64,000 nucleotides of DNA, taken from NCBI RefSeq assembly GCF_032484785.1, contig NZ_JAUETR010000001.1, positions 3,041,501 to 3,105,500 on the forward strand. The letters are read 5' to 3'. Positions 28,125 to 37,235 of the stretch are shown piece after piece. The notes under the pieces were generated by a model. That model saw only the letters and a list, made by a program, of their open reading frames with translations, made no database searches and was not told where the DNA came from. Each line of letters begins with the position of its first letter. The stretch's first letter is position 1. A program made the translations under genes and the position numbers. Origin of the DNA: Bradyrhizobium sp. SZCCHNS1050 (GTDB lineage: Bacteria > Pseudomonadota > Alphaproteobacteria > Rhizobiales > Xanthobacteraceae).

Positions 28125-28637
28125 ATGAATCTCGACATCCGCGAAATGGAACTTGCCGAGACCTCGCTGGTCATCGACTACTTCTATTCGTCGAGCATCG
28201 AGCAACTCGACCTGATGGGCATCGACCCGACGCGGATGCCGACCAGGCCGGTGTGGGCCGGACTCTTCCAGACCCTGTACGAGACGCCGTTGGCCGAGCG
28301 CGCGGCGCTGCTGGTGATCTGGCGGCTCGACGGCCGCGCCATCGGCTTTTCCAGCTGCGACCGCATCGTCTACGGCAACCGCGCCCACATGCATCTGCAT
28401 ATCACCGAGCCCGAGCTGCGCAGCCGCGGCCTCGGCACCGCATGCGTCCGCCGCAGCATCGATTTCTATTTCGAGAGGTTGCGGCTCAAGCAGCTGTTCT
28501 GCGAGCCGCACGCCTACAACACCGCCCCCAACCGCGCGCTGCAGAAGGCCGGCTTCCGTTACTTGAAGACCTACAAGACGGTGCCGGGTCCGATGAACTA
28601 CCACCAGGCCGTGACGCGCTGGATGATCGAGCGGTGA
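28125..28637 (+). CDS. GNAT-family N-acetyltransferase
   Basis: A 170-residue acetyltransferase-fold protein. The acetyl-CoA-binding motif A appears as Glu-Leu-Arg-Ser-Arg-Gly-Leu-Gly-Thr, and the C-terminal part has the typical Asn-Arg-Ala-Leu-Gln-Lys-Ala-Gly-Phe-Arg. The acceptor is unknown. The ATG at 28125 follows GAAGAGGA and is preferred over a longer frame from 27714 that crosses a repeat. Confidence 0.85.
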   Translation: MNLDIREMELAETSLVIDYFYSSSIEQLDLMGIDPTRMPTRPVWAGLFQTLYETPLAERAALLVIWRLDGRAIGFSSCDRIVYGNRAHMHLHITEPELRSRGLGTACVRRSIDFYFERLRLKQLFCEPHAYNTAPNRALQKAGFRYLKTYKTVPGPMNYHQAVTRWMIER

Positions 28638-28654
28638 CGTGAGGCTCCCCTCCA

Positions 28655-28730
28655 CGTCATTGCGAGCGCAGCGAAGCAATCCAGGGCCGCGCAAGGATTT
28701 CTGGATTGCTTCGCTGCGCTCGCAATGACG
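28655..28730. repeat. REP-like palindrome (cgtcattgcgag family), perfect copy
   Basis: Perfect 30-bp arms at 28655-28684 and 28701-28730 surround a 16-base loop. It lies between convergent genes and could end both transcripts. It differs from the copy at 58507-58581 by an A/T pair changed on both arms. Confidence 0.9.
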
Positions 28731-28780
28731 GCGTTTGCCGCAACATCGCGTCCTACAACCGCGTGACCAGCTCTCAGCTC

Positions 28781-30388
28781 CTACAGCGGCAACTCACCAT
28801 ACGAGCGATTGGCGAGGCTCGCTTCCTCCAGATCGAGATCGCGCTCGATGCGGCGGCGGGTCTCGTCGGTGATCTTGCCGTCGCGCAGCATCACGTGGAT
28901 GAATTTGCGTTCTGCCGTGATCAGCTCGCGGGTCAGCTCGATGCCGAGCGCGGATGCGTCGTTGTCCTCGGGCTTCAGACCTTCCGGGAGCTGGTTGGTC
29001 CGGACCTCGTGGCGCGCCCGTAGCAGCCGCACCACCTCGTCCGACAGCTCGCGATCGCTGGTCATCGTCTCCAGCGACCGCAAGGCGCTGTCGAGCGCCT
29101 CGCGCCGGGCCGCGATCTCCTGCTCATGCTCGCGCTGACGCTCGGCGCGACCCTGGTTGCCGACCCTGAGCCAGCGCACGACGGCCGGCAGGGTCAGGCC
29201 GAGGCCGATCAGGGTGAAGAAGATCACGCCGAAGGCGATGAACAGGATCTGGTCGCGATAGGGAAACGCGTCGCCGGTCGACAGCGTCAGCGGAAGCGCC
29301 AGCGCGGTGGCGAGCGAGACCGTGCCGCGCACGCCGGTGAAGCCGATGATGAAGGTCTGCCGCCAGGGCGGCAAGGGATCGCGGGCTCGCAGCGACGAGC
29401 TCAGCAAACGCGGCAGGATGGTCGCCGGGAAGGTCCAGGCGAAGCGCGCGATAACGACGATGGCGAGCACCAGCGCGGTCGCGATCATGATGTCGTCGAG
29501 CGGAAAGACCTTCGACTTCTCGTAGATCAGCCGCATCTGGAAGCCGGTCAGCAGGAACAGCATGCCCTCGATGAGGTAGATCATCAGGTCCCAGAAGAAG
29601 ATGCCCTGCAGGCGGGTCGCCGAGGAGATCCACAGCGGTCCGTTCCAGCTCATGTAGAGGCCGCAGGCCACCGTCGCGATCACGCCGGAGCCGCCGACAT
29701 GCTCGGGGATCCAGAACGCCAGATACGGCGTCAGCACCGACAGGGTGATCTCGACCTGCGGGTCGCGGGCATAGTGACGGGCGCGCAGCATCAGCCAGCC
29801 GACGCCGATGCCGAACGCGATCTCGCCGACCACGATCAGGCCGAACTCGCCGGCCGCGACCGGAAAGGAGAAGGCGCCGGTGGTGATGGCGGCCACCGCG
29901 AAGCGATAGAGGATCAGCGCGGTCGCGTCATTGGCGAGGCCCTCGCCTTCGAGAATGACCATGACCCGGCGCGGCAGGTGCAGCCGGCGGGCGATGGCGA
30001 GCGGCGCCACCACGTCTGGCGGCGCAACGATGGCGCCGAGCAGGAAGCCGAGGCTCCAGGGCAGGCCGAGAAGATAGTGGGTCGCGGTGGCCACCATGGA
30101 GGCGGTGAAGATCACGCAGCCGACCGCGAGCAGCACGATCGGCCGCAGATTGCGCTTGAACTCGCGCCAGCTCATCGCGACGCTCGACGAATAGATCAGC
30201 GGCGGCAGCACCACCAGCAGCACGAGCTCGGGGGGCAGCGCGAACGCCGGCATCGTCGGCACGAAGGCGAGCGCGATGCCGGCGAGCATCAGGAGGATCG
30301 CCGGCGCCAGGTTGGCCCGCCGTGCAAGAAGTGCGGTTCCCGCCAACACGGCCAGCAGGATCAGGAATATCTGAAAGTGAGCTTCCAT
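28781..30388 (-). CDS. CPA1-family Na+/H+ antiporter
   Basis: A 535-residue cation/proton antiporter with about 12 membrane helices and a soluble C-terminal tail of about 120 residues. The ion-binding site is Leu-Ala-Asn-Asp-Ala-Thr-Ala (the Asn-Asp pair of CPA1 proteins) and the preceding helix has Ala-Pro-Pro-Asp-Val-Val-Ala-Pro. It helps control pH and sodium. The tail is rich in Arg and Glu and probably regulatory. The gene is 30 bp downstream of the NTF2-like gene. Confidence 0.92.
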   Translation of the reverse strand: MEAHFQIFLILLAVLAGTALLARRANLAPAILLMLAGIALAFVPTMPAFALPPELVLLVVLPPLIYSSSVAMSWREFKRNLRPIVLLAVGCVIFTASMVATATHYLLGLPWSLGFLLGAIVAPPDVVAPLAIARRLHLPRRVMVILEGEGLANDATALILYRFAVAAITTGAFSFPVAAGEFGLIVVGEIAFGIGVGWLMLRARHYARDPQVEITLSVLTPYLAFWIPEHVGGSGVIATVACGLYMSWNGPLWISSATRLQGIFFWDLMIYLIEGMLFLLTGFQMRLIYEKSKVFPLDDIMIATALVLAIVVIARFAWTFPATILPRLLSSSLRARDPLPPWRQTFIIGFTGVRGTVSLATALALPLTLSTGDAFPYRDQILFIAFGVIFFTLIGLGLTLPAVVRWLRVGNQGRAERQREHEQEIAARREALDSALRSLETMTSDRELSDEVVRLLRARHEVRTNQLPEGLKPEDNDASALGIELTRELITAERKFIHVMLRDGKITDETRRRIERDLDLEEASLANRSYGELPL

Positions 30389-30418
30389 GGCTGGTGGCTT
30401 GGCGTCGTCGCGCCGGCG

Positions 30419-30793
30419 TCAATCCCGGAGGTCGTAGCGGTAGGACTTCGACACGATCTGCCAGCCGTCCTTCAGTTTCATCGCCACGAGATAATCGGTG
30501 AAATAGCGCGGCGGCAGCTGGCAGCGCACCTTGATGAAGGCCGTCTTGTCGTCCGAACGATCGATGGTGACGATGAAGTCCTCGCGCGGCTTGCCCTCAG
30601 CCTTGGCCGATGGGCGCTTGCGCACCCAGGCCAGCCAGTCCGGCACGGTCAGGATCTTGAGCTCGCCATTCTCGACCCAGCGCAGGTCAGCGGTGGGGTG
30701 GAACACGGCACCGAGCTTGTCGGCGTCGCCCTCGTAGAGCGCATCGAAATAGCCCTGAACGACGGCCTCGACGGTGGAACGGTCTGTGCTCAC
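30419..30793 (-). CDS. NTF2-like / SnoaL-like protein
   Basis: A 124-residue protein with the cone-shaped NTF2 fold, as in putative lumazine-binding or SnoaL-like proteins: an N-terminal helix with Val-Gln-Gly-Tyr-Phe-Asp-Ala-Leu-Tyr-Glu-Gly-Asp, then strands ending Gly-Trp-Gln-Ile-Val-Ser-Lys-Ser-Tyr. The GTG at 30793 has AGGGAG 7 bases upstream and is chosen over a farther start at 30832. No function can be assigned. It precedes the antiporter gene by 30 bp. Confidence 0.75.
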   Translation of the reverse strand: MSTDRSTVEAVVQGYFDALYEGDADKLGAVFHPTADLRWVENGELKILTVPDWLAWVRKRPSAKAEGKPREDFIVTIDRSDDKTAFIKVRCQLPPRYFTDYLVAMKLKDGWQIVSKSYRYDLRD

Positions 30794-31012
30794 GGCCAAC
30801 TCCCTGGGAACCTGGACAAACAAGGATCGCATTTTCGATGCAAAACGGCGCTTGGCAAGGCATGAACTGGCGCCATAGCGCCAGCGACAGACTATAATGG
30901 CCGAGGCCAGGTCGATCGGGAATAAATCTGCGTGATCCCGGTCACAAGCCTAATGGGCTGCACTCTGATAGGCAGGTCCCAGCAGGTCTCCCAGCGGTAT
31001 GGGGTAGGTACG

Positions 31013-32908
31013 ATGTCTTGGTCACTTCGATTAGGCGGTTACATCCTGGCGGGAGCGCTGCTGCTGGTCGGCCACCCCGCGCTCGCCGACAAGCGAGTGG
31101 CGCTCGTCATCGGCAATTCCGCCTATCAGAACGTGCCGCAACTGACGAACCCCGCCAATGACGGCGCGGTGATGACGGCGACCTTCAAGAGCGCGGGCTT
31201 CGATGTCGTCGATTACCGGCGCGATCTGACCGCGCGGGAGACCAGGCGGGCCTTGCGCGATTTCGCCGACGCCGCCCGCGATGCCGATATTGCGGTGGTC
31301 TACTACGCCGGCCACGGCATGGAGGTCGAAGGGGCGAACTATCTGATCCCGATCGACGCCCGGCTCGAGCGTGACACCGACGTCTATGACGAGACGCTGT
31401 CGCTCGACCGTATTCTGGTCGCCGTCGAGCCGGCGAAGAAGCTGCGCCTGGTCATTCTCGACGCCTGCCGCGACAACCCGTTCACCCGCAACATGCAGCG
31501 GACGGTGGCGACCCGCAGCCTCGGCCGCGGCCTCGCCAAGGTCGAGCCGACCAGCCCAAATACGCTGATCGCCTATTCCGCCAAGGCCGGCTCGACCGCG
31601 CAGGACGGCGACGGCAAGAACTCGCCATTCACGCTGGCGCTGTCGCGGCATATCGCGACCCCCGGCCTCGACGTCCGCAAGGCGTTCGGCTTCGTCCGCG
31701 ACGAGGTGCTGAAAGCGACCGCCAACCGCCAGGAGCCGTTCGTGTACGGCTCGCTCGGCGGCGAGGACGTGCCGCTGGTCCCTGGCGTGCCGCGCGTCGT
31801 GACACAGATGCCGGTGACGCCGCCGCCGAGCCCGCAGGCCGACATCCGGCGCGATTACGAGCTCGCGATGCAGGTCGGCAACAAGGGCGCGCTGAACGCC
31901 TTCCTGGCGCAATATCCCGACGGGTTCTACGCCAGCCTCGCCAAGTTGCAGCTCGACAAGCTCGCCGCCGAGGAGAATCGCGCCGCCGCTTCCGAGAAGG
32001 CCCGCGCCACCGAGGCCGAGCGGGCGCGGCTCGCCGCCGAGGGCGCGCGCAAGGAGACCCTCGCCAAGGCGGAGGCCGAGGCCAGGGCGGCGGAGCAGGC
32101 TCGGATTGTCGCTGAGAAGGCTAATCAGGTGGCGCAGCAGCAGGCGGCCGACGCCGAGAAGAAGCGCGGTGAGCAGCAGCTCGCGGCGGTCGACAATCCG
32201 CGCGCGGCGACCTCGCCCGGCGCGCCCACGCCCGCAGCACCGCAGCAGGGCCAGGTCGCCTCGCTCACCCCGGCCGCGCAGCCCGCCGATCTCGCCAAGT
32301 CGGTGCAGCTCGAGCTGCGCCGCGTCGGCTGCCTCACCGAGGATGCCGATGGCGACTGGGGCTCGGCCTCGCGCCGCTCGCTGTCGCAGTTCAACCGCTA
32401 TGCCGGCACCAAGCTCGATACCCAGGCCGCCTCGGCCGATGCGCTCCAGGCGATCAAGCTCAAGCAGGCGCGCGTCTGCCCGCTGGTCTGCCAGCATGGC
32501 ACCAAGCCGGACGGCGACCGCTGCACCCGCATCGTTTGCGCCGAGGGTTCGTTCGTCAACGACGACAATGAATGCGAGAAGCGGCGCGACAGGAAGCCGG
32601 TCGCCAAGCGCGATGGCAGCGACGAAGATGTGCCGTCGCGCCGCCGCGCCCGTGCGGCACCGGAGGCCGGGCTGCCGATGCCGGCTCCCGGTGCGGGCGT
32701 CGGGGTTGGGATCGGAGGTGGTGGCGGTCTCGGCGTCGGGGCGGCTCCGGGCTACACCAGGCCGCAGACGCAAGCCGCCCGGCCGAAGTCGGGCGGGCAG
32801 ATCTATTGCGACGCTTATCTGTGCCGCGCCGTCAGGCCCGGTTGCCGGCTGGAATATCGCGGCGGCGGCGGCCCGGCCAACAATGCCAGCGTCGAGGTGT
32901 GCAACTGA
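31013..32908 (+). CDS. Secreted caspase-family (peptidase C14) protein with peptidoglycan-binding-like domain
   Basis: A 631-residue exported protein. A signal peptide (about 1-26, ending Ala-Leu-Ala) is followed by a caspase p20-like domain (27-250) with the catalytic pair His101 (Tyr-Tyr-Ala-Gly-His-Gly) and Cys152 (Leu-Asp-Ala-Cys-Arg-Asp). Next come a Glu-Ala-Lys-rich helix (about 320-390), a peptidoglycan-binding-like module (about 430-480) and a Cys-rich, Arg/Gly-rich tail. Such proteins are common in Bradyrhizobium; targets are unknown. The ATG at 31013 has GGGGTAGG upstream. Confidence 0.88.
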   Translation: MSWSLRLGGYILAGALLLVGHPALADKRVALVIGNSAYQNVPQLTNPANDGAVMTATFKSAGFDVVDYRRDLTARETRRALRDFADAARDADIAVVYYAGHGMEVEGANYLIPIDARLERDTDVYDETLSLDRILVAVEPAKKLRLVILDACRDNPFTRNMQRTVATRSLGRGLAKVEPTSPNTLIAYSAKAGSTAQDGDGKNSPFTLALSRHIATPGLDVRKAFGFVRDEVLKATANRQEPFVYGSLGGEDVPLVPGVPRVVTQMPVTPPPSPQADIRRDYELAMQVGNKGALNAFLAQYPDGFYASLAKLQLDKLAAEENRAAASEKARATEAERARLAAEGARKETLAKAEAEARAAEQARIVAEKANQVAQQQAADAEKKRGEQQLAAVDNPRAATSPGAPTPAAPQQGQVASLTPAAQPADLAKSVQLELRRVGCLTEDADGDWGSASRRSLSQFNRYAGTKLDTQAASADALQAIKLKQARVCPLVCQHGTKPDGDRCTRIVCAEGSFVNDDNECEKRRDRKPVAKRDGSDEDVPSRRRARAAPEAGLPMPAPGAGVGVGIGGGGGLGVGAAPGYTRPQTQAARPKSGGQIYCDAYLCRAVRPGCRLEYRGGGGPANNASVEVCN

Positions 32909-33601
32909 TCAGGACGAGATTACGCTGGCGGCGATGTTGACCATCAGGGCGACCAGCGCGGTGTTGTAGACGAACGAGATGATGCCGTGCACGGTCGCGG
33001 TGCGGCGGATGATCTTGTCGGTGATGCCGACGTCGGAGACCTGGGCGGTCATGCCGATGATGAAGGAGAAGTAGACGAAGTCCCAGTAATCGGCGTGCTC
33101 GTCCTTGTCGCCGCTCGGGAATTGCAGGCCGCCGGGCTTGGCGCCGCGGTAGTAGTCATGGGCGTAGTGCAGGGCGAAGGTCGCATGCACCGCGGCCCAG
33201 GACAGCGAGACGGTGAGCAGCGCCAGCGTCAGCGCCGGAGCGTCGCGCTTGGAAGCGCCGAGCTCGAGCACGATCGCGGCGATGCTGGCGAAGGCGCCGA
33301 GCGCCGTGACCAGCAGGATCACGAAACGGCCGTCGTCCTGCATGACCGCCTTGCGGCGGATGTGATGATGCTCGCTGCGCAGCATCATCGCCGCGACCAG
33401 CACGAGGTAGAGCGCGGTGAAGATGTCCCAGCTGATCAGGAGCCGCGTGATCAGGCGGAGTGCCGGCGGCAGCAGGAAGAACGCAACGATCGCGAGGCCC
33501 AGCGATATGAAGGTGCGCGGCCGCGCATAGATGACGCGCAGCGCAGCCGGCAGCCGCGTGAAGCGGGCGAGGTCCGGATCGTCGGGATGGACTCCGCCCA
33601 A
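32909..33601 (-). CDS. DUF1345 family membrane protein
   Basis: A 230-residue inner-membrane protein with five hydrophobic segments. It carries the family feature Asp-Tyr-Trp-Asp-Phe-Val-Tyr-Phe-Ser-Phe near residue 170. Function unknown. It ends one base from the stop of the caspase-like gene (tail to tail) and starts 9 bp after the polyprenyl synthase gene on the same strand, so it is probably read with that gene. Confidence 0.88.
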   Translation of the reverse strand: MGGVHPDDPDLARFTRLPAALRVIYARPRTFISLGLAIVAFFLLPPALRLITRLLISWDIFTALYLVLVAAMMLRSEHHHIRRKAVMQDDGRFVILLVTALGAFASIAAIVLELGASKRDAPALTLALLTVSLSWAAVHATFALHYAHDYYRGAKPGGLQFPSGDKDEHADYWDFVYFSFIIGMTAQVSDVGITDKIIRRTATVHGIISFVYNTALVALMVNIAASVISS

Positions 33602-33610
33602 TGCCTCGCC

Positions 33611-34534
33611 TCAGCTCTTGCGTTCGGCGACGAAGTGCGCGGCGGCCCGCAGCACGTCGCCCTTGGCGCCGAAGACCGATAGCGCGGCATCGCCGCGGGC
33701 GAGCAGGTCGCGGACGCGCTGCTTGGCGCCCTCGACGCCGAGCTGGGTGACGAAGGTGGTCTTGCCGAGCTCGGCGTCGGCACCGGCTGGCTTGCCGAGG
33801 GTGGCGGCATCGCCCTCGACGTCGAGCAGGTCGTCGGCGATCTGGAAGGCTTCGCCGAGCGCGCGGCCGTAGTCGTCGAGCGCCTGGTACTCGGCCGCCG
33901 AGGCCTGGCCGAGCAGGGCGCCGGCGATGCAGCCGAAGCGGAGCAGGGCGCCGGTCTTCATCTGCTGGACGCGGGCGACGTCGACCGGGCCACTGTCGCC
34001 GAACCGGCCCTCGCCGGCGAGGTCGAGGATCTGGCCGCCGGCCATGCCGCCGACACCGGCGCAGCGGGCCAGCGCCCGGGTCAAAGCGAGGCGGACGCCG
34101 GCATCGGGATGGATCTCGTCGCGGGTGATGATGTCGAAGGCGATGGTCAGCAGCGCGTCGCCGGCCAGGATCGCGGTGGCGTCGTCATAGACCTTGTGCA
34201 GGGTCGGACGCCCGCGCCGCAGGTCGGAATTGTCCATCGCCGGCAGATCGTCGTGGATGAGCGAGTAGCAGTGGATGCATTCGAGCGCCGCGCCGGTCAG
34301 CAGCGCGCCCTTGCGCGGGACGCCGAACACGGCGGCGCTCTCGACCACCAGGAACGGGCGTAGCCGCTTGCCGCCGTTCAGGCTCGAATAGCGCATCGAC
34401 TCGATCAGCCGCTTCGGCCTGATGATCTCGTCCGCCAGCGGCGCATCGCCGAGGAGCTCGCCGAGCAGGGCTTCGGTCTCTTCCGCGGTCTTGTCCAGGC
34501 GTTGGGTGAAGTCGGTGAGGGCCGTCGCAGTCAT
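33611..34534 (-). CDS. ispA: Polyprenyl (farnesyl/geranylgeranyl) diphosphate synthase
   Basis: A 307-residue all-helical prenyltransferase that joins IPP to allylic diphosphates. The first Asp-rich motif is Asp-Asp-Leu-Pro-Ala-Met-Asp and the second is Asp-Asp-Leu-Leu-Asp. It has the Cys-Tyr-Ser-Leu-Ile-His residues before the first motif, like short-chain IspA-type enzymes, so a C15 product is likely, but chain length is not certain. It uses isoprenoid units made by the pathway that includes ispG at 26345. Confidence 0.93.
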   Translation of the reverse strand: MTATALTDFTQRLDKTAEETEALLGELLGDAPLADEIIRPKRLIESMRYSSLNGGKRLRPFLVVESAAVFGVPRKGALLTGAALECIHCYSLIHDDLPAMDNSDLRRGRPTLHKVYDDATAILAGDALLTIAFDIITRDEIHPDAGVRLALTRALARCAGVGGMAGGQILDLAGEGRFGDSGPVDVARVQQMKTGALLRFGCIAGALLGQASAAEYQALDDYGRALGEAFQIADDLLDVEGDAATLGKPAGADAELGKTTFVTQLGVEGAKQRVRDLLARGDAALSVFGAKGDVLRAAAHFVAERKS

Positions 34535-34656
34535 TTAACAAGAGCTCCAGGGGCAAAATTCGCCGGACAATCGTTGATGGCGGCGACTTCGTCAATTGCC
34601 GGAGCGGTGGCGGCTTTCGGCCGCGACGGCGGAAAAAAGCAGGAAACCACATCGAG

Positions 34657-35391
34657 ATGTCGGATAATCCCCTCCAATTGTCCGCCCCCGCGGTGGTCCC
34701 AACCGAGCGGCGCCTGCCCTTGCGTACCGTCAGAACCATCCTCGTGATCGCCGTGCTGGTGCTGCTCGTGCCCTATGCGCTGACGCCGTTCTATGCCGTG
34801 GGTCACCCCGCCTCGACCCTGATGCTGTGGCGGTCGGTGACGGGGCAGCCGGTGACGCGGCACTGGATCGACCTCTCGGCCATGTCGCCGTATTTGCCGC
34901 GCTCGGTGGTGGCCGCGGAGGATGCCAAATTCTGCAGCCATCACGGCATCGACTGGGGCGCGCTGCGCGAGGTCATGGACGATGCCGAGGACGGCGAGGT
35001 CTCGCGGGGCGGCTCGACCATCACCCAGCAGGTCGCCAAGAACCTGTTCCTGTGGCAGGGCCGCAGCTATGTTCGCAAGGCGCTGGAACTGCCGCTGGCG
35101 CTGTGGATCGACCTCGTCCTCGGCAAGCGGCGCATCCTCGAAATCTACCTCAACATCGCCGAGCTCGGTCCCAGCGGCCAGTTCGGGGTGGAGGCGGGCG
35201 CCAATTACGCGTTCAACCGCTCGGCAGCTGGCTTAGGGCCGCGCGAGGCGGCGCTGATGGCCTCGATCCTGCCGAACCCCGTCCGGCGCAGCGCCCGGGC
35301 CCCGGGGCCGGGTGTGCGGCGGCTGTCGGCGACCTACATGGTGCGGGCCCAGGCCTCCAGCCTGCAGGCCTGCTGGGGGGAGCGGCGGTGA
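34657..35391 (+). CDS. mtgA: Monofunctional peptidoglycan glycosyltransferase
   Basis: A 244-residue membrane-anchored GT51 enzyme that polymerises lipid II into glycan strands without a transpeptidase domain. One N-terminal membrane helix (about 25-47) is followed by the catalytic Glu in Ala-Glu-Asp-Ala-Lys-Phe-Cys and the motif Gly-Gly-Ser-Thr-Ile-Thr-Gln-Gln. It is divergent from ispA, with 122 bp between them that must contain both promoters. Confidence 0.95.
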   Translation: MSDNPLQLSAPAVVPTERRLPLRTVRTILVIAVLVLLVPYALTPFYAVGHPASTLMLWRSVTGQPVTRHWIDLSAMSPYLPRSVVAAEDAKFCSHHGIDWGALREVMDDAEDGEVSRGGSTITQQVAKNLFLWQGRSYVRKALELPLALWIDLVLGKRRILEIYLNIAELGPSGQFGVEAGANYAFNRSAAGLGPREAALMASILPNPVRRSARAPGPGVRRLSATYMVRAQASSLQACWGERR

Positions 35392-35559
35392 GGTCCGAGC
35401 GGGCGCAATTTTGGCCAAAAATGCCTCGGAGAGCCCTAGCCATGCCGCACCCCTTCCTCTATAAGCGCGGCCTTGATCGGCATCCGGGCTCGCCAGCTTC
35501 ATGGCTGCAGCCGTCCTTTGCGGACGATGCCTTGCAAAAATACCCTAGAGGATACCGAT

Positions 35560-35742
35560 ATGGCCGTCCCCAGAAGAAAAACTTCGCCGTCGCGCCGCGG
35601 CATGCGCCGCTCGGCTGACGCCATCAAGAAGCCGACCTATGTCGAGGACAAGGATTCCGGCGAGCTGCGTCGTCCGCACCACCTGGACCTGAAGACCGGC
35701 ATGTACAAGGGCCGCCAGGTCCTGAAGAAGAAAGACGCCTGA
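35560..35742 (+). CDS. rpmF: 50S ribosomal protein L32
   Basis: A 60-residue basic ribosomal protein of the large subunit with the typical start [11 protein letters not shown] and the His-His-Leu-Asp segment. It lacks the four-cysteine zinc site of some L32 forms, as usual in alphaproteobacteria. AGAGGA lies about 8 bases before the ATG. Gene size is normal. Confidence 0.97.
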   Translation: MAVPRRKTSPSRRGMRRSADAIKKPTYVEDKDSGELRRPHHLDLKTGMYKGRQVLKKKDA

Positions 35743-35800
35743 TTGTCCGCGCGGGCCGCTTTCCAAGCTGCCCGAATTCGGCCATCGATGGGGTTGAAAG

Positions 35801-35831
35801 CGGTCCCGTGCGACGTGATTCGCCGGGACCG
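35801..35831 (+). terminator. Hairpin after rpmF
   Basis: cggtcccg (35801-35808) pairs with cgggaccg (35824-35831). It lies 59 bp past the rpmF stop codon. There is no clear T-run after it, so its role as a terminator is uncertain. Confidence 0.4.
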
Positions 35832-35929
35832 TTGCGTATCTGTGCCGCGTGATCCCGTCTCGCTGTCTCATCTTCGCACCGATTGACTTTGCGCCGGGCC
35901 GCCGCCCGCGCCATCCAAGGCTTCAACCG

Positions 35930-36655
35930 ATGTCCATGGTCGGTTTCCCGCTGCTGCTGATCCCGCTGGCGATCTACAACATGATCGTCTTCCTGATGCC
36001 GGGGGTCGCGTTCAGCGAGACGCTGCTGCGCCTTCAGCTTCCGTCCGGCGAGGTCTGGACGATCTCGCTCGGCGACATGCTGCTGGCCCTGGGCGTGCTG
36101 CTGCTGCTGCTCGAAATCATCAAGGCGGCGAAGCCGAACGGGAAATATCTGACCGATCATCTGCTGTCGCTGCTGGTCTTCGGCGGCGCCGCGGCGGAAT
36201 TCGCGATGTGGCAGAAGTTCGGGAATTCGACCTTCCTGCTGCTGACCCTGCTGGCGATGGTCGATTTCTTCGGCGGAGTCTCGCTGCGCACCAAGCGCGC
36301 CGCCCGCTCAGTCGTCGCAGCTCCCGCTTCCATGCCCGCGCCGGCCGAAGCGACCGTGCCTGATCCGGAACCTCAGCCGATCGAGGAGCCGGCCAGAGAA
36401 TCGGTCAAAGAACCGGCCAAGGCGGAGGTTGAGCAGGCGGAGGTTCAGAAGGCGGATGCTGCCGCGCCCGTCGTTGAAGAGCCGATCGATGCCGTGCCGG
36501 CTGCTGCTTCGGTCGCCGAGTCCGTGCTGCTCGACCGCTCGGTCCCCCGGCCGGCTCCCGCTCCGACGACCGGCTGGGTCGCGGAGGCAAAGGAGACCGA
36601 GACCGCCTCTCCGGGCGCTCCAGAGCCGCCCAAACCCGACGCGCCGAAGCCCTGA
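35930..36655 (+). CDS. Hypothetical membrane protein with proline/glutamate-rich tail
   Basis: A 241-residue protein of unknown function. Four hydrophobic helices span about residues 5-25, 43-60, 72-90 and 95-112, followed by a long disordered tail rich in Pro, Ala, Glu and Val to the end. The family is not named with certainty. The ATG at 35930 gives Met-Ser-Met-Val-Gly-Phe; an in-frame ATG at 35849 adds a non-hydrophobic stretch. A role at the inner membrane is all that can be said. Confidence 0.75.
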   Translation: MSMVGFPLLLIPLAIYNMIVFLMPGVAFSETLLRLQLPSGEVWTISLGDMLLALGVLLLLLEIIKAAKPNGKYLTDHLLSLLVFGGAAAEFAMWQKFGNSTFLLLTLLAMVDFFGGVSLRTKRAARSVVAAPASMPAPAEATVPDPEPQPIEEPARESVKEPAKAEVEQAEVQKADAAAPVVEEPIDAVPAAASVAESVLLDRSVPRPAPAPTTGWVAEAKETETASPGAPEPPKPDAPKP

Positions 36656-36673
36656 GGCGCAGGAGCGCGCCGC

Positions 36674-36955
36674 TCAGATCATTTCTCGGGTCCGGCCGCC
36701 GGCACGCGTGACCGGCTGAAGCCTCGCCGCATAGGCACTGTGGACGTCGGCAACCGCCGCGCGCCTGAGCGTGCGGGTTTGCGGCAGCTGCTCGGCGGTC
36801 GCGATCAGATGGGTCACGAAGCCGGCGTCGGGGCGTGCTGCGCGAACGATCCGCGCGCGAAGGTCATGGCTCGCATCGCTCGGCAGCAGCGTCACGGAGC
36901 GGGAGGTCTGCTCCGACCCATCCAGGCGATCGCCGTCCTGATCAATCGTTAACAT
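36674..36955 (-). CDS. Small hypothetical protein
   Basis: A 93-residue protein that by recall resembles a short conserved Rhizobiales hypothetical family, ending with Phe-Val-Thr-His-Leu-Ile-Ala-Thr-Ala-Glu-Gln-Leu-Pro-Gln-Thr-Arg and a later Ala-Tyr-Ala-Ala. No membrane helix and no known domain are seen. The ATG at 36955 is the likely start. It is 19 bp tail-to-tail from the upstream hypothetical gene. Confidence 0.6.
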   Translation of the reverse strand: MLTIDQDGDRLDGSEQTSRSVTLLPSDASHDLRARIVRAARPDAGFVTHLIATAEQLPQTRTLRRAAVADVHSAYAARLQPVTRAGGRTREMI

Positions 36956-37235
36956 TGTCCAACCACCGCCGGCGCGATTGTCACGTTCTGGGACGCCGGA
37001 GCCTTTCGCTCCTCGATCTCGCAAGAGCAATGCCGTTCCAAGCGCTCTGGAGCGCTGCATGTTCCAAACATGGTTGACGCGTCTCGGACACGCGCTCGTC
37101 GCCTCGGCATGCTCTCCGTTAACCAGAGATGCGTAGTCTGATTCGCGAACTCGGCCGCCGCCGCTCGCGCGGATGCGCGCTGGCCGTTCCCAAATCAGCG
37201 CCGGTGCTGCCGGCCTGTGCCGAAACGAGGCGACC

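Noticed and set aside
34535..34656. Possible tRNA or small RNA in divergent spacers such as this one
   Set aside because: No tRNA-like arms or conserved T-loop sequence were found here or in the other spacers.
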